Positions 18,331 to 27,183 of a DNA stretch of 64,000 nucleotides are shown one piece after another (position 1 is the first letter of the stretch; each line of letters begins with the position of its first letter). Source of the stretch: Oribacterium sp. KHPX15. GTDB taxonomy: Bacteria; Bacillota; Clostridia; Lachnospirales; Lachnospiraceae. Location: the NCBI RefSeq assembly GCF_900107835.1, contig NZ_FNRG01000017.1:1-64000 (forward strand), in the 5' to 3' direction. The notes under the pieces were generated by a model. That model was not told where the DNA came from. It saw only the letters and a program-made list of their open reading frames with translations, and did no database searches. Both the position numbers and the translations under genes were made by a program.

Positions 18331-19380
18331 CTACTTGAGCATCTCTATAGTTCTTCTCATACCACTTTGTATATCGTACCTAGCTTGCCATCCAAGCTTT
18401 TTAAGTTTACTGCCATCAAGTCTCGCCTTTGTCGCTTTGCTATATCCCGCCGCTTCAACCTCATCCGGTAGTTCGAATACAACTTTTTTTTCGGCTATAT
18501 CAGCTATTATTGCAGCAAGATCTTTTAACATAATATCCGACTTTTCATCAGCAATGTTATAAGCTTCACCATTTTCGCCTTTTAGTAACACATAAAGTAA
18601 TCCACTTACAGCATCAGCAACATAAGTGTAACTGTAATATTGTGTTCCTGCAGACTTTAATACAATATCTTCTTCGGCAATACCTTTTCTTATAAATTGG
18701 CTGATTGCCTTTGTATCGCTCATAAGCATTGTCGGACCATATGAGCGTGTAAGTCGTGGAATTACCACATCAAGATTCTTTTGAGCTTTATATGCCTGAC
18801 ATAATGCTTCACCGCATCTCTTGCTTTCAGGATATCCGGCACGCATCGTGTTCGAGTTTATGTATCCACAATAATCTTCATCAAACAGTTCAACATCTCC
18901 ACGGTTTTCTCCATATATTTCATTTGAGCTTGTAAATGCAAATCGTGTTGCATGATGTTCCACTGCAAAATCAAGCATATTCTGGACACCTATAATATTG
19001 GTTGTGATTGTACCAATCGGGTCAGTTGAATACTGCATCGGGTGAGTATTTGATGCCATGTGAAGCACATAATCTATGGTGCTAAAGTCATCCCATATAA
19101 AAGGTTTATTAATATCATATGGTATGAATTTAAGTAGTTTATTTTCATTCCATTTTGAGAACTTATCTGCTGCCTTCTCCGCATTTCGGCTAAGTGCATA
19201 TACTGTACAATTTAGTCCACCTTCATTTTTCTGCATCAATACGTCAACAAGAAATGAACCTACCAATCCGGTTGCACCTGAAATCAATACACTCTTTCCA
19301 TTTAACTTATCCCAAGGCAAATCAAGGCCGGCTACATAATCAAGATCTTTTATATAAAGCTCATTTTCATATAAATTCAT
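18331..19380 (-). CDS. NAD-dependent epimerase/dehydratase (extended SDR) linked to the cytidylyltransferase
   Basis: About 349 residues. It has an N-terminal cofactor loop SGATGLVGSFLVDVL, the FTSSNEIYG strand with its active serine, and a catalytic YPESK. ATG 19380 has AGGTG six bases upstream; a GTG nine bases earlier is also possible. It follows the IspD-like gene, which itself follows licD. In Haemophilus Bcs1 an IspD-like domain is joined to a reductase that makes ribitol-5-P for CDP-ribitol. A comparable reductase or epimerase role on the activated polyol is an inference here. Confidence 0.8.
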   Translation of the reverse strand: MNLYENELYIKDLDYVAGLDLPWDKLNGKSVLISGATGLVGSFLVDVLMQKNEGGLNCTVYALSRNAEKAADKFSKWNENKLLKFIPYDINKPFIWDDFSTIDYVLHMASNTHPMQYSTDPIGTITTNIIGVQNMLDFAVEHHATRFAFTSSNEIYGENRGDVELFDEDYCGYINSNTMRAGYPESKRCGEALCQAYKAQKNLDVVIPRLTRSYGPTMLMSDTKAISQFIRKGIAEEDIVLKSAGTQYYSYTYVADAVSGLLYVLLKGENGEAYNIADEKSDIMLKDLAAIIADIAEKKVVFELPDEVEAAGYSKATKARLDGSKLKKLGWQARYDIQSGMRRTIEMLK

Positions 19381-19389
19381 GGCGTTCAC

Positions 19390-20106
19390 CTACTTCAACC
19401 AATTATCCTTGTCTGACTTCAAATATGCTTTAAACATTTCCAGGTCATCTTTCGTCGTAAGCTTTATATTCTTATCCGATCCTGCAGCAAAATATAGCCT
19501 CTCTCCAAGCTCAACCATCATTGTATTGGTATAGGCCGAACCATAGATGCCGATTTCCTTCTCATATGCCTCATGGTATGCCCAATTAAGCTTTCCAAAC
19601 TTATATGCCTGAGGCGTAGACACACGACGAAGAGTTTCTCGCGGTATATATTTCACAGTACTTATTTCATCGTCTACAACAAATATTTGCTCATTGTAAG
19701 GAAGCGATGTTACTGCATTTCCATATTTCTTAGCTTTCATAATTACATCTGTAAGAACGGTCTCATCAACAAGCGGTCTGATACCATCATGAATTATGAT
19801 CACATCATCATCGGATACTTTACCTTCCAAATTATATACACCATTTCTTATAGATTCCTGACCGGTATTACCACCGGATACTACCCACTTCAATTTATCA
19901 ATATTAAACTGTTTAGCATAAGCCCAGAGAATATCATGCCATCCATCAATGCAAACTACTTCTATTGCATCTATCTGAGGATGTCGCTGAAATCCCTCTA
20001 ATGTGTAAATCAGAACAGGCTTGTCATATACATTTATAAATTGTTTTGGGATATCCTGTCCCATTCTGTGTCCCGATCCACCAGCTATAATAATCGCTAC
20101 TGTCAT
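19390..20106 (-). CDS. IspD/TarI-like cytidylyltransferase
   Basis: About 238 residues of the IspD family, which transfers CMP to a polyol phosphate. It has IIAGGSGHRMGQDIPKQF, HDGIRPLVD, TPQAYKFGKL and KLTTKDDLEMF. Family members here are either the isoprenoid enzyme IspD or TarI/ISPD-type ribitol-5-P cytidylyltransferases. The neighbours (LicD before, SDR after) favour the second. ATG 20106 shares one base with the licD stop (TAATG), so translation is coupled. Confidence 0.85.
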   Translation of the reverse strand: MTVAIIIAGGSGHRMGQDIPKQFINVYDKPVLIYTLEGFQRHPQIDAIEVVCIDGWHDILWAYAKQFNIDKLKWVVSGGNTGQESIRNGVYNLEGKVSDDDVIIIHDGIRPLVDETVLTDVIMKAKKYGNAVTSLPYNEQIFVVDDEISTVKYIPRETLRRVSTPQAYKFGKLNWAYHEAYEKEIGIYGSAYTNTMMVELGERLYFAAGSDKNIKLTTKDDLEMFKAYLKSDKDNWLK

Positions 20107-20942
20107 TATTTGTTCTCCCATATATTTCTGCACTTAAGAATAGTTACATTATGAGCAACTCTATCTTTTTCAGGTGGTAATTTCATATAGTCTCCGTATA
20201 GAGACCTTTGAATAGCATCACTTTTTTCAGGAATATCCACTTGAATTCCCTCAAAAATTCCCTTCACCGGAGTACCAAACCACTCTCTTTTTACAACTTC
20301 TCGCTCTCTGTAACGTCCAAGCATATTACCACACCATTCTGATTTATAAAAATCAGATTTCCTTAGGATCTTTTCCAATTTATCTATGGTTTTATTTGTA
20401 TTTATCAGTTTGGATATCGGAATCACTTTACAAAAATCCAGTATCATCTTCTCCATTCTGGGTCTGCTACGATTGGCATCTACTTGAATGCTAATATTAG
20501 CAATCTGGACCAAATATCTATGAAGAAGTATATTTTTAACTCTCAGCCATCTTAAAATTTTGTTATTTGGCAGCCCGTCCAAAGGAAAAACATCAATCCA
20601 AATGTGAGCCTTTCTCGGCTTTTCCGCAAGATGTATCTCTATTTCGGATTCCAGATCAATAAACTGACTCATTGCAAAATGCCAGTTTGAATCTGTATAT
20701 CTATTGCATATACCAAACCCTTCCGGCATGTCTTTCTTAAGTAACTCATGAAACCTGTCAAAATCTTTACGTGGCATTCCAACATCTATGTCATCATCCC
20801 ATGGGATAAAGCCTTTGTGTCTCAGCACGCCAATTAATGCGCCTCCCGTAAAATAGTAACGCAGATTGTATTTTTCACAATAATCTATAAATGTTTTTAA
20901 TGTAAATATAGTTAGTTCCTGTACTCTTTTATTGTCATTCAT
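20106..20942 (-). CDS. LicD-family phosphotransferase
   Basis: 278 residues with the LicD signature: RYYFTGGALIGVLRHKGFIPWDDDIDVGMPRKDFDRF, where the Asp cluster binds metal (segment at about residues 28-62). Bacterial LicD proteins transfer phosphocholine or another phospho-polyol from a CDP donor to sugars. Their animal relatives fukutin and FKRP transfer ribitol-5-P from CDP-ribitol. It is coupled to an IspD-like gene, so the most economical reading is a phospho-polyol decoration of the glycan. Confidence 0.9.
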   Translation of the reverse strand: MNDNKRVQELTIFTLKTFIDYCEKYNLRYYFTGGALIGVLRHKGFIPWDDDIDVGMPRKDFDRFHELLKKDMPEGFGICNRYTDSNWHFAMSQFIDLESEIEIHLAEKPRKAHIWIDVFPLDGLPNNKILRWLRVKNILLHRYLVQIANISIQVDANRSRPRMEKMILDFCKVIPISKLINTNKTIDKLEKILRKSDFYKSEWCGNMLGRYREREVVKREWFGTPVKGIFEGIQVDIPEKSDAIQRSLYGDYMKLPPEKDRVAHNVTILKCRNIWENK

Positions 20943-20944
20943 TT

Positions 20945-21927
20945 TTATTCCTTATTATACTTCAACGCATATTCAACAAGCGCCTCTTTTGGATTCTTAA
21001 AGCAAGCTTCTAATTCTGTTACTCCAGATTCAATATCCTCTATCAAAGCATCAGTATTCCCTGCTGTACCTCTTTTTTGTTTGATATTTAGTTTATGTAG
21101 TCGAATAATGTATTCATCTTCTATCTCCGATTCCCAATATCCAACTATAACATCGTGATTAGCAGACATCGCATAATATATTAAATCCTAATCTATACTT
21201 GATGGGTGAATCAGCACTTCTTCATCAACATAGTCACAAATTTCTTTAAACCAATCAAGATACATTTTATTATATCCTATCCAATGCCAATTCTTGTTTG
21301 AGTAGCCATTTTTTGATATAACGTTGTATATATATTCAAAATCTTCTTTTTTAGGATCCGGATATTTCCATTCAATATCTAACTTAAGTCCTAGCTTAGC
21401 TGTTTTTGCAACCATGTCCTTAAACGTTGTGATCGTTAAACCAGAATATTCTTCGCCATATTTAATTCCAAAATCATAGGCATTTATCTCACGAAGTGTA
21501 TGTTCACTTATGATTATAGCTTCTTTTATCTCTGTACCATCTTTATTTCTTGCAATACTATTTATGCTAGCATCATGCGAACATACCAAAATTCCATCTT
21601 TTGTTTTGCAAATGTTTATCCTATAACCATCGTATCCATTATTGAACGCATAAATAGCTGATATCTCACTATTTGGAGGACATCCCAATCCTTCACCACC
21701 TTTACTCGTAATTGTAATTCCGTTTGGCAGTATCTTTGAATGTTCGGCATATTTAATTTCTGATGATAATTCATCTTTTTTAAAAGCAGCATTGTCCATT
21801 AAAAAATGAATCATTCTACTCTGCCATTTTTCATGCTGATAGAGTTTACCCCCCCCATAGATACAATACATAGGGATGCAACAATCACAAACGCAATATA
21901 TAGATATTTTCTTTTAGTATACTTCAT
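20945..21927 (-). pseudogene. Membrane-anchored GDPD-like protein, broken by a G-tract frameshift and an in-frame TAG
   Basis: Three pieces of one frame. ATG 21927 begins a membrane anchor (MKYTKRKYLYIAFVIVASLC). A run of eight G (minus strand, 21849-21856) then puts it out of frame with the next piece; nine G would join them. The middle piece (21188-21871) is glycerophosphodiester phosphodiesterase-like (PPNSEISAIYAFNNGYDG, LVCSHD, LKLDIEW), but the usual first HRG and the E-x-D metal residues are missing. TAG 21188-21190 then interrupts the frame, which continues without a shift to 20945. It lies between the PIN/GT gene and licD. Confidence 0.7.
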
Positions 21928-21973
21928 ATGGTTTTAATTCACTCCAAACAAAATCAGAATAATAAGTTTAAAA

Positions 21974-24145
21974 TCATTTACTCAATATAGCTTTTTCATA
22001 CATATCGCAAATATATTCCCAACTATATCCATCTTCAATTCTTTTCTTGGCTTTCTGTCCCATTTCATTTCTTTGCTCTTCAGACATTGCATCACATTTG
22101 TTTATTACATCTACGAGACTTCCTTCTTCTTTGTTCCAATAGAAAGCTGCATCTTCGGCAACCTCTTTGTTAAATCCAACATCAAACAGAAGATTAACTT
22201 TTGTACTTCCAAGTGATTCAAGAAGCGACGGATTGGTTCCACCAACCTCATGACCATGGAAATAGCCATAAGCATTTTCGCGAATTTTCTTCAGAAGTTC
22301 TGCATCATATACTGTGCCTACAAACTTGATTCGCTTATCACCTTTAAAATTGAACTTCTGCTGTAATTCTTCGGCGTACTTAGGGTTTTCAGTTGTTATG
22401 ATTGCAAAATCTTTGTCTGTCTTGCTTCTCATAAACTCTCTGATCATAACATCGAAGTTATTTTCCGGTACGAATCTTCCGACGCTTAAATAGTATTCTT
22501 TGTCTCGTAATTTATGTTCCCTGAGCCATCCTGTATATTTAGGATCATCATCATTCAATTTACTAGGAGTTATATATGATCCATATGCAATAAATGTTGT
22601 TTTCGGATTATAACATGAATACTCGTCCTGAATATAACTCTCGATGTGCTTACTGTCACAAACAATCAAATCCGCATACTTAACTGCATATTTCTCACTT
22701 AATTTCCAATACTTACGTATATATTTATTCCATTTTCTACGCGCATGCTCCCACCCATCCGGATTCTGCCACACTTGTCCACCGCATTTATGAATCCTAT
22801 TAACATATTGCTTCTCAAAAGGTCCAACCCTTGATGCTAGGATATAAACAATCGGCTCCTCTATGTGATTTTTTTCAATATGATCACAGCACCATTTCAG
22901 AGCTTTTAAATCATAATAAATTGCCTGTGCTGCTCCTAGCTTTTCCGGGATATCGATAAGGATGCATTGAGCATTGCAATATGTAAATTCTTTTTCATTC
23001 ACTCGCTCAGCTCCCGGCAACCTGTCTATATCCATATACCCTTGTCCATTGGCCTTACAAATTACATGGTACTTTATATTTCCTTTATATTTATGATGCT
23101 GTAGGAGGTTCATAACGAAAGATTCATATCCACCGTACTGACCGATGCTCTTACTTCCTACAATATAGACATGTTTTACTATTTCATTTGTTGGCTTCTT
23201 ATTCTGATCCTTTCCATCTACTATAGAAAGCCCATCTTTATCCTTATTAACTATATTCATAAACTCCTGTGTGCTCATCCTCATTTTTTTGAAAGTACAT
23301 TTTTCAAAAATTTTATCATTGCTTACTATAATATAATTCTCATCTCTAAGATATAACAAATGTGTAAGATCATTTATATCATTCCTTTCGGCCAATTTAT
23401 GATCATCAAACATTTCGGCCATTTTAACCTTACTATATGCATCCGTTCCAAACATATACGCGGTCAAAGCTTTCTTATCACAGTTTTTTATTATATCTTC
23501 TATCTCAAACTCGTCGTATGTTATTCCCAATGATTCAATAAGTGGTAACAATAACTTATCACACAGCTTTTGAAATGGATCCTCTCTCCTTTCAATCTCT
23601 TTTTCATTTCTTTCAAATCCAAATGCTTTATTTACATCCATTTCAATATATGTGGGATGAGTTTCTTGCTCCTTTATTATTTTTTTGTACATAATTCTGT
23701 CATCATTTATGCATTTTGAGAGACTATCCTTTAATTTTTTATCATCTTCTTCTATCCATTGTTTTCTTTTTAAAGCATCTTCGCCAAAGACTTCTCCAAT
23801 TCTTTTTGAATAATCTTTATAGTCCTTAGATTCTTTTATTATGCCTACTTCCTGCCATACCTTCTGCTTTTCTATTAAAATAGATTCAATCATTGATAAA
23901 TCCAAATTAAACGCAGTACCTATACATTCTCTGACAACATAAGGAAATATATTAATACCTGAAGCTCTAATACATTTTTCCAAAACAGATTTTCTTTTAA
24001 AAGAATTTTTTTCGTCAATTCCTTCAACTATTTCCTGTAATGAAAATAATGATGTTGCAACTTCAACTTTTGAGTTAACAATATCATCAACCTTATTACA
24101 TAATGAATATAGTGCATTAGTCTCATGATAATAGATGTTCTTCAT
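21974..24145 (-). CDS. PIN-like domain fused to a rhamnosyltransferase-type GT4 enzyme
   Basis: A 723-residue protein. Residues 325-720 are a complete DUF1972/GT4 transferase of the Cps2T/WchF type (HVYIVGSKSIGQYGGYESFV, WQNPDGWEHARRKW, YLSVGRFVPENNFDVMI, HGHEVGGTNPSLLESL). Such enzymes usually add L-rhamnose second to the lipid-linked first sugar. Residues 1-290 look like a PIN nuclease: YYHETNALYSL, SLFSLQEIVEGI, NDINDLTHLLYLRD and YIIVSNDKIF, with acidic residues E8, E38, D256/D259 and D277 at plausible positions. The ribosome site is weak. It heads the operon. A glycosyltransferase with such an N-terminus is unusual. Confidence 0.75.
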   Translation of the reverse strand: MKNIYYHETNALYSLCNKVDDIVNSKVEVATSLFSLQEIVEGIDEKNSFKRKSVLEKCIRASGINIFPYVVRECIGTAFNLDLSMIESILIEKQKVWQEVGIIKESKDYKDYSKRIGEVFGEDALKRKQWIEEDDKKLKDSLSKCINDDRIMYKKIIKEQETHPTYIEMDVNKAFGFERNEKEIERREDPFQKLCDKLLLPLIESLGITYDEFEIEDIIKNCDKKALTAYMFGTDAYSKVKMAEMFDDHKLAERNDINDLTHLLYLRDENYIIVSNDKIFEKCTFKKMRMSTQEFMNIVNKDKDGLSIVDGKDQNKKPTNEIVKHVYIVGSKSIGQYGGYESFVMNLLQHHKYKGNIKYHVICKANGQGYMDIDRLPGAERVNEKEFTYCNAQCILIDIPEKLGAAQAIYYDLKALKWCCDHIEKNHIEEPIVYILASRVGPFEKQYVNRIHKCGGQVWQNPDGWEHARRKWNKYIRKYWKLSEKYAVKYADLIVCDSKHIESYIQDEYSCYNPKTTFIAYGSYITPSKLNDDDPKYTGWLREHKLRDKEYYLSVGRFVPENNFDVMIREFMRSKTDKDFAIITTENPKYAEELQQKFNFKGDKRIKFVGTVYDAELLKKIRENAYGYFHGHEVGGTNPSLLESLGSTKVNLLFDVGFNKEVAEDAAFYWNKEEGSLVDVINKCDAMSEEQRNEMGQKAKKRIEDGYSWEYICDMYEKAILSK

Positions 24146-24374
24146 CTTAACTTCACAAAAAAGATACCTGTCACAATTAAAATTTTATAAACTTTTTAAA
24201 GCCACAATCAAGGTGCCCATCTATCAACTAATATAATGCCTTAAGTTCGCATCTTATTAACTGCAAATTAATAAGATGATTCAAAATCATTCGAGTTAAC
24301 CTTGTTGAAACATCACTATTGCCATCGTTATTTTTTTATCAGCACTTTGATTTTTAAAATTACTTATCTGCTAA

Positions 24375-24403
24375 ATGTTACGCTCTAAGGTAATATTTGT
24401 CAA
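24375..24403 (-). promoter_or_regulatory. Promoter of the 24.1-11.7 kb polysaccharide operon
   Basis: On the minus strand TTGACA (24398-24403) and TAACAT (24375-24380) are separated by exactly 17 bp. This gives a leader of about 220 bases before the PIN/GT gene. There is no better candidate in this gap. Confidence 0.65.
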
Positions 24404-24415
24404 CATACCCTTAAA

Positions 24416-24476
24416 GGAGCCGTTTAACTTGGCATCTGCATGACAGATATATAAAGTAAAACGGCTCCCTCATTTT
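24416..24476 (+). terminator. Strong hairpin upstream of the long operon
   Basis: Perfect 10-bp stem GGAGCCGTTT (24416-24425) / AAACGGCTCC (24459-24468) with an inner ATCTG/CAGAT stem, and a T-run on the plus strand. It insulates the operon promoter. On the plus strand no gene reads into it, so it may stop antisense transcription, or act weakly on the minus strand. The rest of 24146-24655 is AT-rich with no gene seen. Confidence 0.6.
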
Positions 24477-24655
24477 TTGCTATCGCGTCTATTTTATTCT
24501 TTTTTTGTTTCAACACAATCAAATTACTAATAAAAGATTGATCCCAAATTGATTGCTTTAGGATATATGGTTTTCATTTCATTCCATTAAACGGTAAACC
24601 TCATCAAACTTCGGGCATCTTCTTTATCAAAAGGATGCACCTGCATCTCTCGGTC

Positions 24656-25225
24656 TCATTCATCCCAAAACATAAAATCCACTTCTATAGGATAAATATT
24701 TTCTTGTTTTGCAATCTGGTTTATGTAATACTGGAACTTTTCATATTCCTTAATTGATTTTTCATCATCTTTTTTCAACCTGCTCCAAGGTATCTCAAAT
24801 TTTTCTAATTTCAAAGTATACTCTTCGCATTTCTCCCTCAAACGCTCCATCATCACACCATCCATAGGACAATGACAGTTTTTAAACAATTCTCTTTTCT
24901 CCGTATCACCGTAAGCCGATAAAAACATATACTTTGCTGTCATATTCACAAGCTTCTGTGCATTGCCGAAGGTGAATCCCTGATCAGTGTTATCTCTATC
25001 ACAGAGTCTATTGATAACAGTAAACGGAACCATCTGATTGTCATCTTTCATAATCGCATCAATATAATTTTTAACTATTGGCTTTGAATGATTCTTTATT
25101 CTTCTCTTCCTGGTATGAAAATCGTTATCCTTCTCATCACTATGTCTCGGAAAAGCATTCCTCATGGTCGCATCACGAAAGGCCATGATATACGCAAAAT
25201 CAAAAGTCTTGTCATCTATATTCAT
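24656..25225 (-). CDS. Hypothetical protein, about 189 residues
   Basis: I do not recognise the family. From ATG 25225 (GAGG nine bases upstream) the protein is cytosolic, charged and mainly helical, without signal peptide or membrane segment. It begins MNIDDKTFDFAYIMAFRDAT and contains NRLCDRDNTDQGFTFGNAQKLVNMTAKYMF, a segment that looks like a nucleic-acid- or nucleotide-binding helical core, although no catalytic motif is certain (the segment spans about residues 86-115). It lies between a DUF4365-like nuclease and the PIN/GT fusion and is not an obvious polysaccharide gene. A defence or stress role is possible but unproven. Confidence 0.65.
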   Translation of the reverse strand: MNIDDKTFDFAYIMAFRDATMRNAFPRHSDEKDNDFHTRKRRIKNHSKPIVKNYIDAIMKDDNQMVPFTVINRLCDRDNTDQGFTFGNAQKLVNMTAKYMFLSAYGDTEKRELFKNCHCPMDGVMMERLREKCEEYTLKLEKFEIPWSRLKKDDEKSIKEYEKFQYYINQIAKQENIYPIEVDFMFWDE

Positions 25226-25306
25226 AACATAATTCCTCTTAGAGTTATTCCTACTATAATCCACTCTAAACATCCTCAGTATCCCTAGATATTACTTAAA
25301 GCTTAT

Positions 25307-25337
25307 AAAAAACACCGTGATGAAGAATAACGGGGTG
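25307..25337 (-). terminator. Candidate terminator after the DUF4365-like gene
   Basis: A bulged short stem around CACCCCGT / ACGGTG, followed on the minus strand by TTTTTT. A second imperfect stem (GGGGTG/CACCCC) lies just upstream (to about 25370). It is weak but well placed between the two genes. Confidence 0.35.
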
Positions 25338-25519
25338 AGACGGTCCAAGTTTTCGTCCGCACCCCCTTCATTCCATATTAATATCCTTCCTTTTGAATTC
25401 GAAGTTGCTTATGAATACTGAAATATAAGTCATTACCTAAAGAGTTATTGTATAATTGTCTTTGGAAAAGATGGGTTGATTTCTCAAATATTTCCTTTGA
25501 TACACTTGTAAAACGTCCC

Positions 25520-27049
25520 TTACTTGACAGTAATATAGTTCATTGCAATCATACTTGGCTCTTCACCAAGTATCTTTAATGACATGGTTCCAAAACACAC
25601 ATACCATAACTTGTACCAAGAATATTCTGGCAATAAATCTACTCTTATCTTTTCGATTTCTCTAACCAACGTATCCGCATCAATCTCAGATACAAAACTT
25701 TTATCAAATCTTTCCAGTGATGCTTCAACAAAAGCTCGTATACCCTGACAAAATCTAGTTCGATTCTCTTTGAATACTTCTTCATGGCTTCTATCATGTA
25801 CTGGTTCTATATATGTTATCTGTTCCTTCATTCCAGTAATCGGATTAACTATGTGCTCCGACTTAATATCCCCAAATACACCTTTCAAAACTTTAGTCCA
25901 AGGTCTTTGAATCTGTTTTTTACCCCTTCGTCTCATTTCTTCCAAAAAAAATTCCGTCCGAGGTGTAGCAACTCCATCACAAACCAACTCATCATAAAAA
26001 TCAAGTTCTATAGTTTCTGTGGGAATGCCATAATAAACTTCATTTCCACAATTATTATTCGCCATGTACTGGTTATCAATGTCCTCAAATATCAATTCTT
26101 CAATTGCAACATCAGGAATATATCTGCATTGTGCAATGTACTGATCCCTACTAAAGAATTCATTCACGCAACCTTTAACATAATCTTTTGTCACCTCCAA
26201 CAAGTTACGTATGCCAGTATAATAAGAACTCAGCAGGCCCTTCTCATTCCTATCATATTTTTTGATCAGTTCATTATTATCGCCTTGTTCTATTCTATAT
26301 ATTCCAACTTGAGACCAACTCTTCTCTTTTCCATAGGAGATGCCGAATTTCCATGTGTTTGGATAAAAGGCATCTTTTATGAACTTAAACGAACCAGAAA
26401 ACATATTGTTAATATAATCCCAAGCATCCTGAGCTTCTTTACGAATATCTTCACTCTCAGTTAAGAGTAGTATTTCTGATCTGTTATTATCTTTCGACTC
26501 TTCTAAATGTTTTTTATGAGTACTGCTGATAACTATCAAATTATCAATAAACGCTTCTGTATCAGTAATCTCATCTTCATCTGAAAAATATAAAATGAAT
26601 GTATCTTTAGCACCATTTTTATACTCTACATTTGCCATGCAAAATTCTTCAGATAGATATTTCCAAAAGATTTTTGAATTAATCGGATCGACAATAAAGA
26701 ATATGGTTGGATCTTTCGTGACTTCTTTAAGTGTTGCATTCAGTATTTTAGTATCAAATTGATGTTTATATTTATATTCCAAATGGTCACGTTTATTCTT
26801 ATTTTTATAGTCAGAATTCACAGTCTTAATCTGAACGTTGAATCGTGATTTGGGTTCAGTTATTTTATTATCGTCTATTACTTCATCACATAACTCGAAA
26901 TACCCATCGTAATTTGGTGTTTTGTCATTTACTGTGAAATATGGAATCAAGCGATACGTTCCCAACAACAAGGTTTCAAGTTTCTTAACTCCCAATTGCT
27001 CGTTTACCACATTCTTATCATATCCAGCAATTTTATTTCTTTTACTCAT
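25520..27049 (-). CDS. DUF4365-like nuclease-fold protein
   Basis: About 509 residues from ATG 27049 (a TTG three codons earlier is possible; no good ribosome site for either). The N-terminal 180 residues match the DUF4365 pattern: EQLGVKKLETLLLGTYRLIPYFTVND, then YDGYFELCDE and, after a short loop, FNVQIKTVNSD. The Asp plus Q-x-K arrangement is a PD-(D/E)XK nuclease core. HLEYKYKHQFDTKILN and PTIFFIVDP follow. The remaining 300 residues are unrecognised. DUF4365 proteins often occur in defence islands. It has its own unit here, between two polysaccharide operons. Confidence 0.7.
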   Translation of the reverse strand: MSKRNKIAGYDKNVVNEQLGVKKLETLLLGTYRLIPYFTVNDKTPNYDGYFELCDEVIDDNKITEPKSRFNVQIKTVNSDYKNKNKRDHLEYKYKHQFDTKILNATLKEVTKDPTIFFIVDPINSKIFWKYLSEEFCMANVEYKNGAKDTFILYFSDEDEITDTEAFIDNLIVISSTHKKHLEESKDNNRSEILLLTESEDIRKEAQDAWDYINNMFSGSFKFIKDAFYPNTWKFGISYGKEKSWSQVGIYRIEQGDNNELIKKYDRNEKGLLSSYYTGIRNLLEVTKDYVKGCVNEFFSRDQYIAQCRYIPDVAIEELIFEDIDNQYMANNNCGNEVYYGIPTETIELDFYDELVCDGVATPRTEFFLEEMRRRGKKQIQRPWTKVLKGVFGDIKSEHIVNPITGMKEQITYIEPVHDRSHEEVFKENRTRFCQGIRAFVEASLERFDKSFVSEIDADTLVREIEKIRVDLLPEYSWYKLWYVCFGTMSLKILGEEPSMIAMNYITVK

Positions 27050-27159
27050 ATTCAACAATTAAATTGTATCTTTCGCTGCTTAAAAAGCCTCTCATCTACG
27101 GCACTTCCAACCCATCCGAGATAGTGACATCACGAATCGGTAGCCATAGCTTCATCTGC

Positions 27160-27176
27160 CTGTGATAAAATCACAG
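27160..27176 (-). terminator. Short hairpin after the initiating transferase gene
   Basis: CTGTGAT/ATCACAG with a 3-base loop, eight bases beyond the stop. There is no T-tract, so the terminator call is weak. Confidence 0.3.
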
Positions 27177-27183
27177 TTATAAC

